A DNA stretch of 64,000 nucleotides from Asparagopsis taxiformis (lineage: Eukaryota > Rhodophyta > Florideophyceae > Bonnemaisoniales > Bonnemaisoniaceae), in contig JALQPE010002041.1 of assembly GCA_030407315.1 (NCBI GenBank), positions 372,001 to 436,000 on the forward strand, in the 5' to 3' direction. The translations under genes were made by a program, and so were the position numbers. The notes beneath the pieces are model-generated. The model ran no database searches and was not told the DNA's origin. It worked only from the letters and a program-made list of their open reading frames with translations. This document shows, piece after piece, positions 40,526-51,860 of the stretch; the stretch's first letter is position 1, and each line of letters opens with the position of its first letter.

Positions 40526-42055
40526 GAAATATCAGCTTTGGCACGCTCGATTGCATCTCAATCCACACCAGTTTTCTATGGCACCGCTCAAACTTGTCGC
40601 GGCTCTCTCAACGACATTGAGCAAAATCTCTCCGACACATTCTCTCAAACAGCCAGCGTTTCCCTTCAAGCAGTTGGCGCACTCATCGCACAAGCTCGTG
40701 AGCAAGCGTGGTCCGATCAGACGCATAGGCTTGAACATGCCCTGCTCATAGATCTCATATTCGCCCTAGCTGATGAAGGCAGACATCGAGATTCGTCATT
40801 CATGGTGATTCCGAAGCGAGATGTTGACAAGTTTGCGTCTGGATTATCTCCTGTATTCGACATTGGTGACGAGTCACAAGAGTTGCGCGATTTTGTGCAC
40901 ATTTTAAATGATCGCGAACAGCTTTCTAAACTGCCGATACAACATGGCGAAGAGGGGGTACTGTGTGTGGCTATATCATACAAACATAACGTTGGAAGCG
41001 ATGCCAAGCTTTCACAACATCATCTGGAAGAATTGAACAGGTCGCTGCTCAGATTGCCCGAGGAGCTTGGTGTCAGAAAAGTTCAGTTTTGGATCGATAG
41101 AATTCTTTCGTCCCGAAAACGAGACACGGATAGGTCGTGGTATGAGGAAGGGCTCATGCCATTTATCGTTCTGCCAGTCATCTATGTCATGGGGGCTGAT
41201 AATTCACCGGAACGCCTCATAGATGAGATGGATACCATGTGGATTAACATTGAACGTGTGGCTGCTTCGGTTGGGAGAGGGATGGTGTCCGCTGGGAAAA
41301 AGTTTGGACGCAAACAACTTTCTACTGCTGGAATAACGTTTGAAAATACGTCATTGTCTCATTTCGACTGGTGGATGAGTACGGCGATGGATCAGAGCAA
41401 TGAAGAAAAATTTCAAGCACTACTTTTTGCAATGGGTAACACTGAGATGCTTGAACGGCAGACATACTTTCCAGCAGATAAAGAGGCGTTACTGCAAATG
41501 GCTTATCAAGCATTTCAGAGTCCTGATAAAGTGGTGAGGTTGATACCAATCAGTAATTATATCATGAGAGACGAAAATATTTGGAACACTGATGATGAGT
41601 GGCTGGGTGAGTTTGAATGGTGTGTGAACTTTCGCGAAGAAGGTGGAAGAGGAAACTGTTTGCTTGACGCTTCTGCTGTCATTGAACGAAACGGGTTTTC
41701 AGTTTGGTTCAGAAAAGTATGTATAGAGGATGAAGCAGGTGTAATTTCCGATTTGATACTTATCACTCGAACAGCGGACGCTCCTGTTGTCTGCTTGGTT
41801 GTATACGTTGATGGCAATACAGTGTCGCTGCGATCGACTGTCGTACTGGATAGCAGTCTTGAATTCTCACAACACACATTGGGTTTTGTCCGGAATGTAC
41901 GTGGCGGACATGAGGGAAACTTCATGAGAGACGTAATTGAAGAGATGTTGAGGAATAGTACTATTGTTGCGGAAGACGAAGATTGGATTTCGATTGAACC
42001 CATCGACTGGGATGATGAAATTCTTTCTCGAACGCTGGGAGATACGCACGGCTAG
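40526..42055 (+). pseudogene. gene A, copy 3: 5'-truncated
   Basis: Same truncated form as copy 2, including the Arg at the position of Gln144. No ATG before the internal Met. Confidence 0.75.
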
Positions 42056-42882
42056 TCAGTGTGACTGCTTTTCAGAACTGTTCTTCACATAGTGTACAAT
42101 GCATCTGTACTGACAAGATGGTTTGGAAAGCTTTCCTTCGTTGGATCGCGGATATGGTTTCCACTTTTTCCATCATTACTGGATGCTTATGGGTAATCTA
42201 TTCCTCGCTGTTTACATATTGGTTTTCTGGCGGCAATGCTGCATTGGATGAAGTACTGCCAAATACCATGATGCAGTACCGATTCGTGCTCTTCATCTTC
42301 CCAAATTTTATCCGCAAGGATACAGAAGATATTTCAACTCTCTCATTTCCGTCTAAAGTCTGACAAGAAAGTTCATCCGCATTGATCTTGATGAGGCACT
42401 GCGCACCATTCTATGACTCACTCTGGTGTCAATAGCTTCGTCAACCAACCAATCGTCTATAACATACACCACTTCATAATTCTGGTTCATCCACAAACCC
42501 TTCATCCCGAATCCTCAACACTACCACATACTTTTCTCGTTTATTACTCTGATGCAATGTCGAAATAGCGAAAAGCAAACGCCACAGACTTTTCCAGTGA
42601 GTACACCACCGAACTGAGGTGCATAAGGGATTGATGCAGTTCTGAGTATCGCACATGCCCGTGACGTAGCGCATCATCGCATCTCCCATTTGAGACTAGA
42701 CTATTCCAAGGCATTGACTGGCTTTCATTGCGTTCCGTCAGCACAAGAGGCCATCCCTTTGGGGCATGTCATTTGCTAATGTGATGCATAGAATCATGCA
42801 CCACCCATTTTAATCATCGATTGCAATCAGAGTAAACTATGTACTACTACGTCACACACGAGGGTTTTCATTGCGAATGTGC

Positions 42883-43434
42883 TCACTTGCGAACGTAAGG
42901 AACATAGAAAACCCTCCTGCGGGTGCGAACAGACTTGCAGTACCCCTTGAGGCCCTTTCGGATCCACGGCACAACCTTCCTTCTGGTCACGCGTCGAACG
43001 CACATGAGCAGCTTCTTGCCGAATTTCTTTGCAATCTTTTGGGCGATCTTGCGTGGGACACACACGTATCTGGGCACGCAGGTGCGGCTCTTGCACTTGT
43101 AGAGCTTGAACTTAGTGAAGTAGTAGCACTTGCCGGTGCGAGCCTTGATCTGCTTGCAGGGGCAGATTCTGGGGAAAGAGCGTTTCTTTGCACGGACGGA
43201 TACTGGGTGAGAGACGAGGGAGTCGATGTTGTCATCTGTGTATACGTGTGTATCAAACTGTGGGAGTGCCTGTGTGTCTGTCTCTGCGTGGATAGATGTT
43301 GGGAGGACAACAGGTTTGGCGGGGTGGCGAGCATGTTGGACGGTATGGTGGTGTGATGCGGATACGGTTGCATGGGCACAACATGCTGCTGCTGCTGCGA
43401 GCAGGAGGAAAGTGGTGGTAAAGAGAGGAGCCAT
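42883..43434 (-). CDS. gene B, copy 3: secreted cationic cysteine-rich prepropeptide
   Basis: Same 183 residues as copies 1 and 2, start at 43434, with the same 5' region. Confidence 0.75.
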   Translation of the reverse strand: MAPLFTTTFLLLAAAAACCAHATVSASHHHTVQHARHPAKPVVLPTSIHAETDTQALPQFDTHVYTDDNIDSLVSHPVSVRAKKRSFPRICPCKQIKARTGKCYYFTKFKLYKCKSRTCVPRYVCVPRKIAQKIAKKFGKKLLMCVRRVTRRKVVPWIRKGLKGYCKSVRTRRRVFYVPYVRK

Positions 43435-45097
43435 GGTGTGTGGTTTTCGTGGAAGCAAAACGGGAGAGGTCAGTGTGTGTTTGTGGCTGTGTTGTTGGTT
43501 GTATTGGTGGAAATGATGCTGGGTACGGCTGTGGTGGTGTTGATGGTGGGTGAAGGGGAAGGAGGGGAGCGTGGTATAAGTAGTGAATGAAAGTGTGAGA
43601 GTGGAGGGAGTGCGGGTGAAATTATGTGGTAAGGGAGAAGGGAAGAGGAGATAAAGTGAGAGGGAGAAAGTAATAGGAGAGTATCATGTTGCCATGTTGC
43701 GTGAGTGTGTATAGAGGTGGTTGTGCGGAAAGGAAACATGTGGTTGGTTGGTTGGTTGGTAGATGTGAAATGTTTTGAGCCAAGTGTGGGGGGGATGGGG
43801 GCAGTGTTGGGAGAAAATTTGAAGGGGAGAGAAATGTTAGGGTTGGGTGGGGGAGAGTCGATAGAATTTGATCTATATTGTATATGTTATGTTGTATGTG
43901 GAGCGAGGAAGTTGAATAGGGGTGCTAGGAGAGATACTGATGAAATGGGGAGATGCAGGGGTGAGAATCTACTAGGAGAGTAGGCGATAGATGAGAAATA
44001 TTATGGGGAGGGGAAATACCGGTGTGAGGGATACTGGATTGTTGACTAAGAGATGTGGTGGTGTGGAATGATGAGAGGAAATTGTGAATGTGGTATGTTA
44101 CGATGGGAACAAGCTGGTGGACGAGTTGAGATTGGATGAGGGAAACAATATCAGTAATGAGCTACAATTGGGATATGGTTTGCAAAGCACAGCACCAGGC
44201 GACATTGCGTCAATCAGTAGGTCGGAGTCTAAAGAATTGTTTGATAGAAGTAAAGATGTTTCGAGCTGGAGAGCAGCGATGAATTTGGAGTCATTGATAC
44301 CTGTCTTCCTCAAATTATTTTGTGAACTGAACTATGAACAAGCTGTCTCAGCAGACACACCCAATGGGTACAACATATGTGTCATTCGCTGAGGGGTAGC
44401 TGAGATACATGCACCAAACTTTTGGACAGCATTTGTTCCTCCGCACCCTTGTACACTGGATCGTAAGCTCTCCTTTAGCGGAGATCATAGGGATGAACAG
44501 AGCGTAGATGATGTGCAGGCATATGTTATAGATGTACAACAACCTACGGCATGCGGTCTCCATTATCACACTAATTATTATCGCTCACTTACTCTCTCCA
44601 CCATCGATGGGCATAGTGCGCACGTGCCACTGAGTTTTCTACAGACTTTCTCTACGCCACAATGCTATCTATTAGTTCTATTTTTCGAGCGAGATGCCAG
44701 CCTCTGTTTTCATTGCCCAAAGTCTTCGGGAGGGCCTTGCTAAACATCCCTAAAGGAATAATACATGATTACAGCGATATACATAGCATATGAAAGATTG
44801 AATCGTAGTGATGAACATGGTATCACGTTTTGTTGCTAAACCTTCTTGTATATGGTACTATAGTACCAAGTATTATGGGCGCATCCCCATTGGAATTATT
44901 GAAGGGATCAACTCTGCTGGGGATACAGCTATGCGACCTTTATGGGTCATCCTGGGGTTGAGTGTGTTATACAAGACAGAGAAATTCATTCTCTACTATG
45001 ACGAGATAAATACAACTACAACATTCTGTCTGTGGTTTCAGAGCAGAGTAACGTAGCAAGATCGCATACACGTGGCAACGGGTACGTGGTTGCGTTG

Positions 45098-46627
45098 GAA
45101 ATATCAGCTTTGGCACGCTCGATTGCATCTCAATCCACACCAGTTTTCTATGGCACCGCTCAAACTTGTCGCGGCTCTCTCAACGACATTGAGCAAAATC
45201 TCTCCGACACATTCTCTCAAACAGCCAGCGTTTCCCTTCAAGCAGTTGGCGCACTCATCGCACAAGCTCGTGAGCAAGCGTGGTCCGATCAGACGCATAG
45301 GCTTGAACATGCCCTGCTCATAGATCTCATATTCGCCCTAGCTGATGAAGGCAGACATCGAGATTCGTCATTCATGGTGATTCCGAAGCGAGATGTTGAC
45401 AAGTTTGCGTCTGGATTATCTCCTGTATTCGACATTGGTGACGAGTCACAAGAGTTGCGCGATTTTGTGCACATTTTAAATGATCGCGAACAGCTTTCTA
45501 AACTGCCGATACAACATGGCGAAGAGGGGGTACTGTGTGTGGCTATATCATACAAACATAACGTTGGAAGCGATGCCAAGCTTTCACAACATCATCTGGA
45601 AGAATTGAACAGGTCGCTGCTCAGATTGCCCGAGGAGCTTGGTGTCAGAAAAGTTCAGTTTTGGATCGATAGAATTCTTTCGTCCCGAAAACGAGACACG
45701 GATAGGTCGTGGTATGAGGAAGGGCTCATGCCATTTATCGTTCTGCCAGTCATCTATGTCATGGGGGCTGATAATTCACCGGAACGCCTCATAGATGAGA
45801 TGGATACCATGTGGATTAACATTGAACGTGTGGCTGCTTCGGTTGGGAGAGGGATGGTGTCCGCTGGGAAAAAGTTTGGACGCAAACAACTTTCTACTGC
45901 TGGAATAACGTTTGAAAATACGTCATTGTCTCATTTCGACTGGTGGATGAGTACGGCGATGGATCAGAGCAATGAAGAAAAATTTCAAGCACTACTTTTT
46001 GCAATGGGTAACACTGAGATGCTTGAACGGCAGACATACTTTCCAGCAGATAAAGAGGCGTTACTGCAAATGGCTTATCAAGCATTTCAGAGTCCTGATA
46101 AAGTGGTGAGGTTGATACCAATCAGTAATTATATCATGAGAGACGAAAATATTTGGAACACTGATGATGAGTGGCTGGGTGAGTTTGAATGGTGTGTGAA
46201 CTTTCGCGAAGAAGGTGGAAGAGGAAACTGTTTGCTTGACGCTTCTGCTGTCATTGAACGAAACGGGTTTTCAGTTTGGTTCAGAAAAGTATGTATAGAG
46301 GATGAAGCAGGTGTAATTTCCGATTTGATACTTATCACTCGAACAGCGGACGCTCCTGTTGTCTGCTTGGTTGTATACGTTGATGGCAATACAGTGTCGC
46401 TGCGATCGACTGTCGTACTGGATAGCAGTCTTGAATTCTCACAACACACATTGGGTTTTGTCCGGAATGTACGTGGCGGACATGAGGGAAACTTCATGAG
46501 AGACGTAATTGAAGAGATGTTGAGGAATAGTACTATTGTTGCGGAAGACGAAGATTGGATTTCGATTGAACCCATCGACTGGGATGATGAAATTCTTTCT
46601 CGAACGCTGGGAGATACGCACGGCTAG
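45098..46627 (+). pseudogene. gene A, copy 4: 5'-truncated
   Basis: Same truncated form as copies 2 and 3. Confidence 0.75.
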
Positions 46628-47423
46628 TCAGTGTGACTGCTTTTCAGAACTGTTCTTCACATAGTGTACAATGCATCTGTACTGACAAGATGGTTTGGAA
46701 AGCTTTCCTTCGTTGGATCGCGGATATGGTTTCCACTTTTTCCATCATTACTGGATGCTTATGGGTAATCTATTCCTCGCTGTTTACATATTGGTTTTCT
46801 GGCGGCAATGCTGCATTGGATGAAGTACTGCCAAATACCATGATGCAGTACCGATTCGTGCTCTTCATCTTCCCAAATTTTATCCGCAAGGATACAGAAG
46901 ATATTTCAACTCTCTCATTTCCGTCTAAAGTCTGACAAGAAAGTTCATCCGCATTGATCTTGATGAGGCACTGCGCACCATTCTATGACTCACTCTGGTG
47001 TCAATAGCTTCGTCAACCAACCAATCGTCTATAACATACACCACTTCATAATTCTGGTTCATCCACAAACCCTTCATCCCGAATCCTCAACACTACCACA
47101 TACTTTTCTCGTTTATTACTCTGATGCAATGTCGAAATAGCGAAAAGCAAACGCCACAGACTTTTCCAGTGAGTACACCACCGAACTGAGGTGCATAAGG
47201 GATTGATGCAGTTCTGAGTATCGCACATGCCCGTGACGTAGCGCATCATCGCATCTCCCATTTGAGACTAGACTATTCCAAGGCATTGACTGGCTTTCAT
47301 TGCGTTCCGTCAGCACAAGAGGCCATCCCTTTGGGGCATGTCATTTGCTAATGTGATGCATAGAATCATGCACCACCCATTTTAATCATCGATTGCAATC
47401 AGAGTAAACTATGTACTACTACG

Positions 47424-48005
47424 TCACACACGAGGGTTTTCATTGCGAATGTGCTCACTTGCGAACGTAAGGAACATAGAAAACCTCCTGCGGGTGCGAA
47501 CAGACTTGCAGTACCCCTTGAGGCCCTTTCGGATCCACGGCACAACCTTCCTTCTGGTCACGCGTCGAACGCACATGAGCAGCTTCTTGCCGAATTTCTT
47601 TGCAATCTTTTGGGCGATCTTGCGTGGGACACACACGTATCTGGGCACGCAGGTGCGGCTCTTGCACTTGTAGAGCTTGAACTTAGTGAAGTAGTAGCAC
47701 TTGCCGGTGCGAGCCTTGATCTGCTTGCAGGGGCAGATTCTGGGGAAAGAGCGTTTCTTTGCACGGACGGATACTGGGTGAGAGACGAGGGAGTCGATGT
47801 TGTCATCTGTGTATACGTGTGTATCAAACTGTGGGAGTGCCTGTGTGTCTGTCTCTGCGTGGATAGATGTTGGGAGGACAACAGGTTTGGCGGGGTGGCG
47901 AGCATGTTGGACGGTATGGTGGTGTGATGCGGATACGGTTGCATGGGCACAACATGCTGCTGCTGCTGCGAGCAGGAGGAAAGTGGTGGTAAAGAGAGGA
48001 GCCAT
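47424..48005 (-). CDS. gene B, copy 4: C-terminal frameshift variant
   Basis: Signal peptide, pro-segment and all eight cysteines are as in copies 1-3. Loss of one C at ~47484 shifts the frame after TRRR, replacing the last nine residues (VFYVPYVRK) by a longer, unrelated tail ending in HIRNENPRV (193 aa in total). Because the cysteine core is untouched, the product may still fold. A sequencing error in this copy cannot be excluded. Confidence 0.65.
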   Translation of the reverse strand: MAPLFTTTFLLLAAAAACCAHATVSASHHHTVQHARHPAKPVVLPTSIHAETDTQALPQFDTHVYTDDNIDSLVSHPVSVRAKKRSFPRICPCKQIKARTGKCYYFTKFKLYKCKSRTCVPRYVCVPRKIAQKIAKKFGKKLLMCVRRVTRRKVVPWIRKGLKGYCKSVRTRRRFSMFLTFASEHIRNENPRV

Positions 48006-49253
48006 GGTGTGTGGTTTTCGTGGAAGCAAAACGGGAGAGGTCAGTGTGTGTTTGTGGCTGTGTTGTTGGTTGTATTGGTGGAAATGATGCTGGGTACGGC
48101 TGTGGTGGTGTTGATGGTGGGTGAAGGGGAAGGAGGGGAGCGTGGTATAAGTAGTGAATGAAAGTGTGAGAGTGGAGGGAGTGCGGGTGAAATTATGTGG
48201 TAAGGGAGAAGGGAAGAGGAGATAAAGTGAGAGGGAGAAAGTAATAGGAGAGTATCATGTTGCCATGTTGCGTGAGTGTGTATAGAGGTGGTTGTGCGGA
48301 AAGGAAACATGTGGTTGGTTGGTAGATGTGAAATGTTTTGAGCCAAGTGTGGGGGGGGGATGGGGGCAGTGTTGGGAGAAAATTTGAAGGGGAGAGAAAT
48401 GTTAGGGTTGGGTGGGGGAGAGTCGATAGAATTTGATCTATATTGTATATGTTATGTTGTATGTGGAGCGAGGAAGTTGAATAGGGGTGCTAGGAGAGAT
48501 ACTGATGAAATGGGGAGATGCAGGGGTGAGAATCTACTAGGAGAGTAGGCGATAGATGAGAAATATTATGGGGAGGGGAAATACCGGTGTGAGGGATACT
48601 GGATTGTTGACTAAGAGATGTGGTGGTGTGGAATGATGAGAGGAAATTGTGAATGTGGTATGTTACGATGGGAACAAGCTGGTGGACGAGTTGAGATTGG
48701 ATGAGGGAAACAATATCAGTAATGAGCTACAATTGGGATATGGTTTGCAAAGCACAGCACCAGGCGACATTGCGTCAATCAGTAGGTCGGAGTCTAAAGA
48801 ATTGTTTGATAGAAGTAAAGATGTTTCGAGCTGGAGAGCAGCGATGAATTTGGAGTCATTGATACCTGTCTTCCTCAAATTATTTTGTGAACTGAACTAT
48901 GAACAAGCTGTCTCAGCAGACACACCCAATGGGTACAACATATGTGTCATTCGCTGAGGGGTAGCTGAGATACATGCACCAAACTTTTGGACAGCATTTG
49001 TTCCTCCGCACCCTTGTACACTGGATCGTAAGCTCTCCTTTAGCGGAGATCATAGGGATGAACAGAGCGTAGATGATGTGCAGGCATATGTTATAGATGT
49101 ACAACAACCTACGGCATGCGGTCTCCATTATCACACTAAAGTCGTCCACAGCTACCGAAAGACTTCCGAAATTTAGGAATTTACATCAAAAAATCTATAA
49201 ATTGACCTATTCAAATTGAAGTAGTTTATTGGGTTCTAGTGTCTATCGGACAA

Positions 49254-49293
49254 GTGGCCTCATATGAGGTCAAATGACCTCATATGAGGCCAC
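49254..49293. repeat. perfect 19-bp inverted repeat (hairpin)
   Basis: GTGGCCTCATATGAGGTCA (49254-49272), two bases AA, then the exact reverse complement (49275-49293). Each arm contains the self-palindrome CCTCATATGAGG. It lies 5' of the piggyBac-like transposase and may be part of that element's end or a transposase-binding site; this is inference. A second perfect 12-bp palindrome CTCGCCGGCGAG is at 49357-49368. Confidence 0.8.
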
Positions 49294-49462
49294 TTTTTAC
49301 CACTGTAGTTTAAATTGAAAAAATAAACGAATAGCTCCAATTTTACCACTATAAGACTCGCCGGCGAGATTAATGATATGGCAGGGCAGAGTGAATGCTG
49401 AAATTTTAATCCTTCCATCAGCAAACTACGTCAACTCAATCTCGATCCTGAAATCACAAAAA

Positions 49463-51597
49463 ATGGTGAAACCAGTTGATTGTCGCCAAATTGTCGGAAA
49501 CAGGGTTCTCGCCCCTGCCAGACGACTGACATCTATCTCCAAATGTCGCAGGATGTATGGCGCCGGATGGAAGACAAAGATGATATCCGGAACAGTCATT
49601 CGAGTCATTAAGGAGAGAGGCAACAAGCGAATGATGACATCTATCGAGGCTGAGTGGGAGCTGGCCGATGTTAACAAGGTGACATCCCTGCGTCTCTGCA
49701 GTGTGAAGGCACCTGCAGGTGATGAAGAAGACCGTGTGACCGAAGGAGGAGATCAAGCTCAAGACACCGGGAGTGACGGGAATGAGGCCGAAAAATCAGA
49801 TGCAGTCACGCCGCAAGAGCGTGACTTGAGTACGAGTGTTAATACTCAGCCATGTGACACTGGGTCAACCGATGAGCCGGTTGTCATATGCAATGACGTG
49901 GAATGGATTGTATCTGATGTATCTATGCAAATGAATGGTTGGCGCCCAATCGGTCGTGGAGGGTGATTGGGCCATTGGATGAGATAATATCTGAGGGGCA
50001 CGGTCCATCAGGTATGACACCATATGACTATTTCCAGTGGATGTTTCCGATGGGATTTTTAAGTACTATCGTGTCATACTCCAATTACGAGCTGGAAAAG
50101 CGGAATCTCAAATCGACCTCGCTCGGAGAGATTTTGAAGTATTTTGGAGTCATTGTACTCATGTCACGATTTGAGTTCGGTGGTAGGCGCTCTCTCTGGA
50201 GTAGTCAATCCGGGAATAAATACATCCCCACACCAATGCTCGGGCACATCATGTCACGCAAACGGTTTGAAGAGCTGAGGCAATACGTGACATACTCTAA
50301 GGTTCGTGACGAAACTGACCTGGGGGGTGTCATATCTGAGTTTATCACCGCCATCAATGACCACAGAAGCTCTCAGGTATTCCCTTCAGATTCTATATGT
50401 GTGGATGAGAGTATGTCAAGGTGGTATGGTCTGGGAGGTGACTGGATCGACATCGGACTCCCGCATTACGTCGCGATGGACCGTAAGCCTGAGAATGGAT
50501 GTGAGCTGAAAACTGCATCATGTGGCAATAGTGGCATCATTCTCAGGATGGATGTTGTGATGTCAGCTGAGGAGACACGTGGAAAAGCATTCGAGTCCGA
50601 AACGACGCATGGTGCTGCCGTCACATTAAGGCTCGTCGAACCATGGTTTTATACTCATCGCCTCGTGTGTGCCGATTCATACTTTTCCTCTGTTGAAACG
50701 GCAGAAATACTCTTCAAGCATGGGCTACGTTTCACTGGTGTAGTCAAGAATGCTACAAAGGGATACCCGCTCCAGCATTTGTCCCACTTGGAAGTTACTG
50801 GAAAGGGTGAACACGTGTCTATGGTTGCTAAAGATAGAGATGGTCCGGATCTGATGGCAGTGATGTGGATCGACCGTGACAGAAGGTACTTTATTAGTAC
50901 AGCCGGTACTACTCAGCCTGGGACGCCAATATTCCGAGAGCGTTATCGAAGCAGGAATGGCAGGACATGGAAGGAGGAAATTGACATTCTGATCCCGCAA
51001 GTATGTGAAACATATTATGCGACGTGTTCGCAGGTTGACCGTCACAACCGATGTCGCCAAGATGACCTTATGCTGGAGAAGAAATTTGAGGTCAAAGAAT
51101 GGTCGGCACGTGTCAACACGTCACTTTTGGCCATATGTGTTGTGGATGCCTGGAAGCTGTACTGTGGAGCCATGCATAACAGGGGCAGGATGACACCTCA
51201 TCAGTTCTATACCCAATTGGCTGAAGGACTGATTGACAACTCCATGGATGCAATTGGATTACGTCAGCGACAATCAGATGCACCTGATGTGGAAGAGATG
51301 GAGAGCGGTAGTGGCATTGGAACTCATTTGACGCCGACTACTCGCACTCGCAGGACTTCCAATGGTAGGGATAGCAATGCTATCTATCAAGGTCGTTGCG
51401 ATATTTGCAAGGGAACGAAGAAGTCGAAGTTCGTATGCTCCACTTGCAAACGACTATACCGAAAGGATGTCTTTATCTGTCACCATCAGACAGGTCGTGA
51501 TTGCTTTAAAAGCATGTCGAGATGTGTCACGATCTTTCCTACGAAGGTCCTTTTTACTAAGTATGCTCTCTCTATGGGTGCTTTAAACGCCCTTTAG
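49463..51597 (+). pseudogene. piggyBac-like transposase, frameshifted
   Basis: Two adjoining frames make up one transposase (DDE_Tnp_1_7 type). The first (ATG 49463, or 49373, to stop 49966) begins MVKPVDCRQIVGNRVL and is a variable N-terminal part. The second (open from ~49939 to 51597, shifted by -1) carries the catalytic core: Asp in CVDESMSRW (nt ~50404), Asp in VCADSYFSS (~50674) and Asp in SQVDRHNRC (~51037). It ends in a Cys-rich C-terminus (CDICKG...CSTC...CHH...C), as in piggyBac's zinc-binding tail. The TGA at 49964-49966 breaks the reading frame, so this copy is probably inactive unless frameshifting occurs. No TTAA target duplication or terminal inverted repeat could be identified. 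Confidence 0.85.
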
Positions 51598-51639
51598 TCA
51601 CGCATTGATATCCAAAATAGAAAAATGAGATACTCCTTT

Positions 51640-51860
51640 CGTCTGTGTTCTCGGAAATGGACGCGGACGTCCACAACCTCTAGTACACCTAGTATTACTA
51701 GGCGGACGTCCATGTTCTCCAGTATTTTTGGATGTCCGCCTAGAACCGGACGTCCATGCGGTCTAGTACGTCTAGTATTACTAGGGCGACATTCATTGTT
51801 TCTAGTACCACGGATGTCCCCCTCGGGATGGACTTCCGCCATGTCTATGTCCACCTAGGA
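51640..51860. repeat. GGACGTCC-rich short repeats 3' of the piggyBac-like element
   Basis: Several copies of a degenerate motif 'GGACGTCCA..CTCTAGTAC..CTAGTATTACTAGG' follow the transposase stop. The segment from CGTCTGTGTTCTCGGAAATGG closely matches the sequence at 63267 where the Gypsy integrase is broken, so this is a dispersed repeat family of the region. Confidence 0.7.

Larger units (their letters stand above)
40526..45097 (+). repeat. 4,572-bp tandem unit, copy 3
   Basis: Full-length direct repeat. I found no difference from copy 2 by eye. Confidence 0.95.
45098..49139 (+). repeat. 4,572-bp tandem unit, copy 4, truncated on the right
   Basis: Matches copy 3 up to 49139 (CACACTAA), then stops, losing about 520 bp. 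Three small indels are visible: loss of one C at ~47484, loss of eight bases in the TTGG run at ~48313, and gain of two G in the run at ~48352. They sum to the 7-bp length difference from copy 3. Confidence 0.93.
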
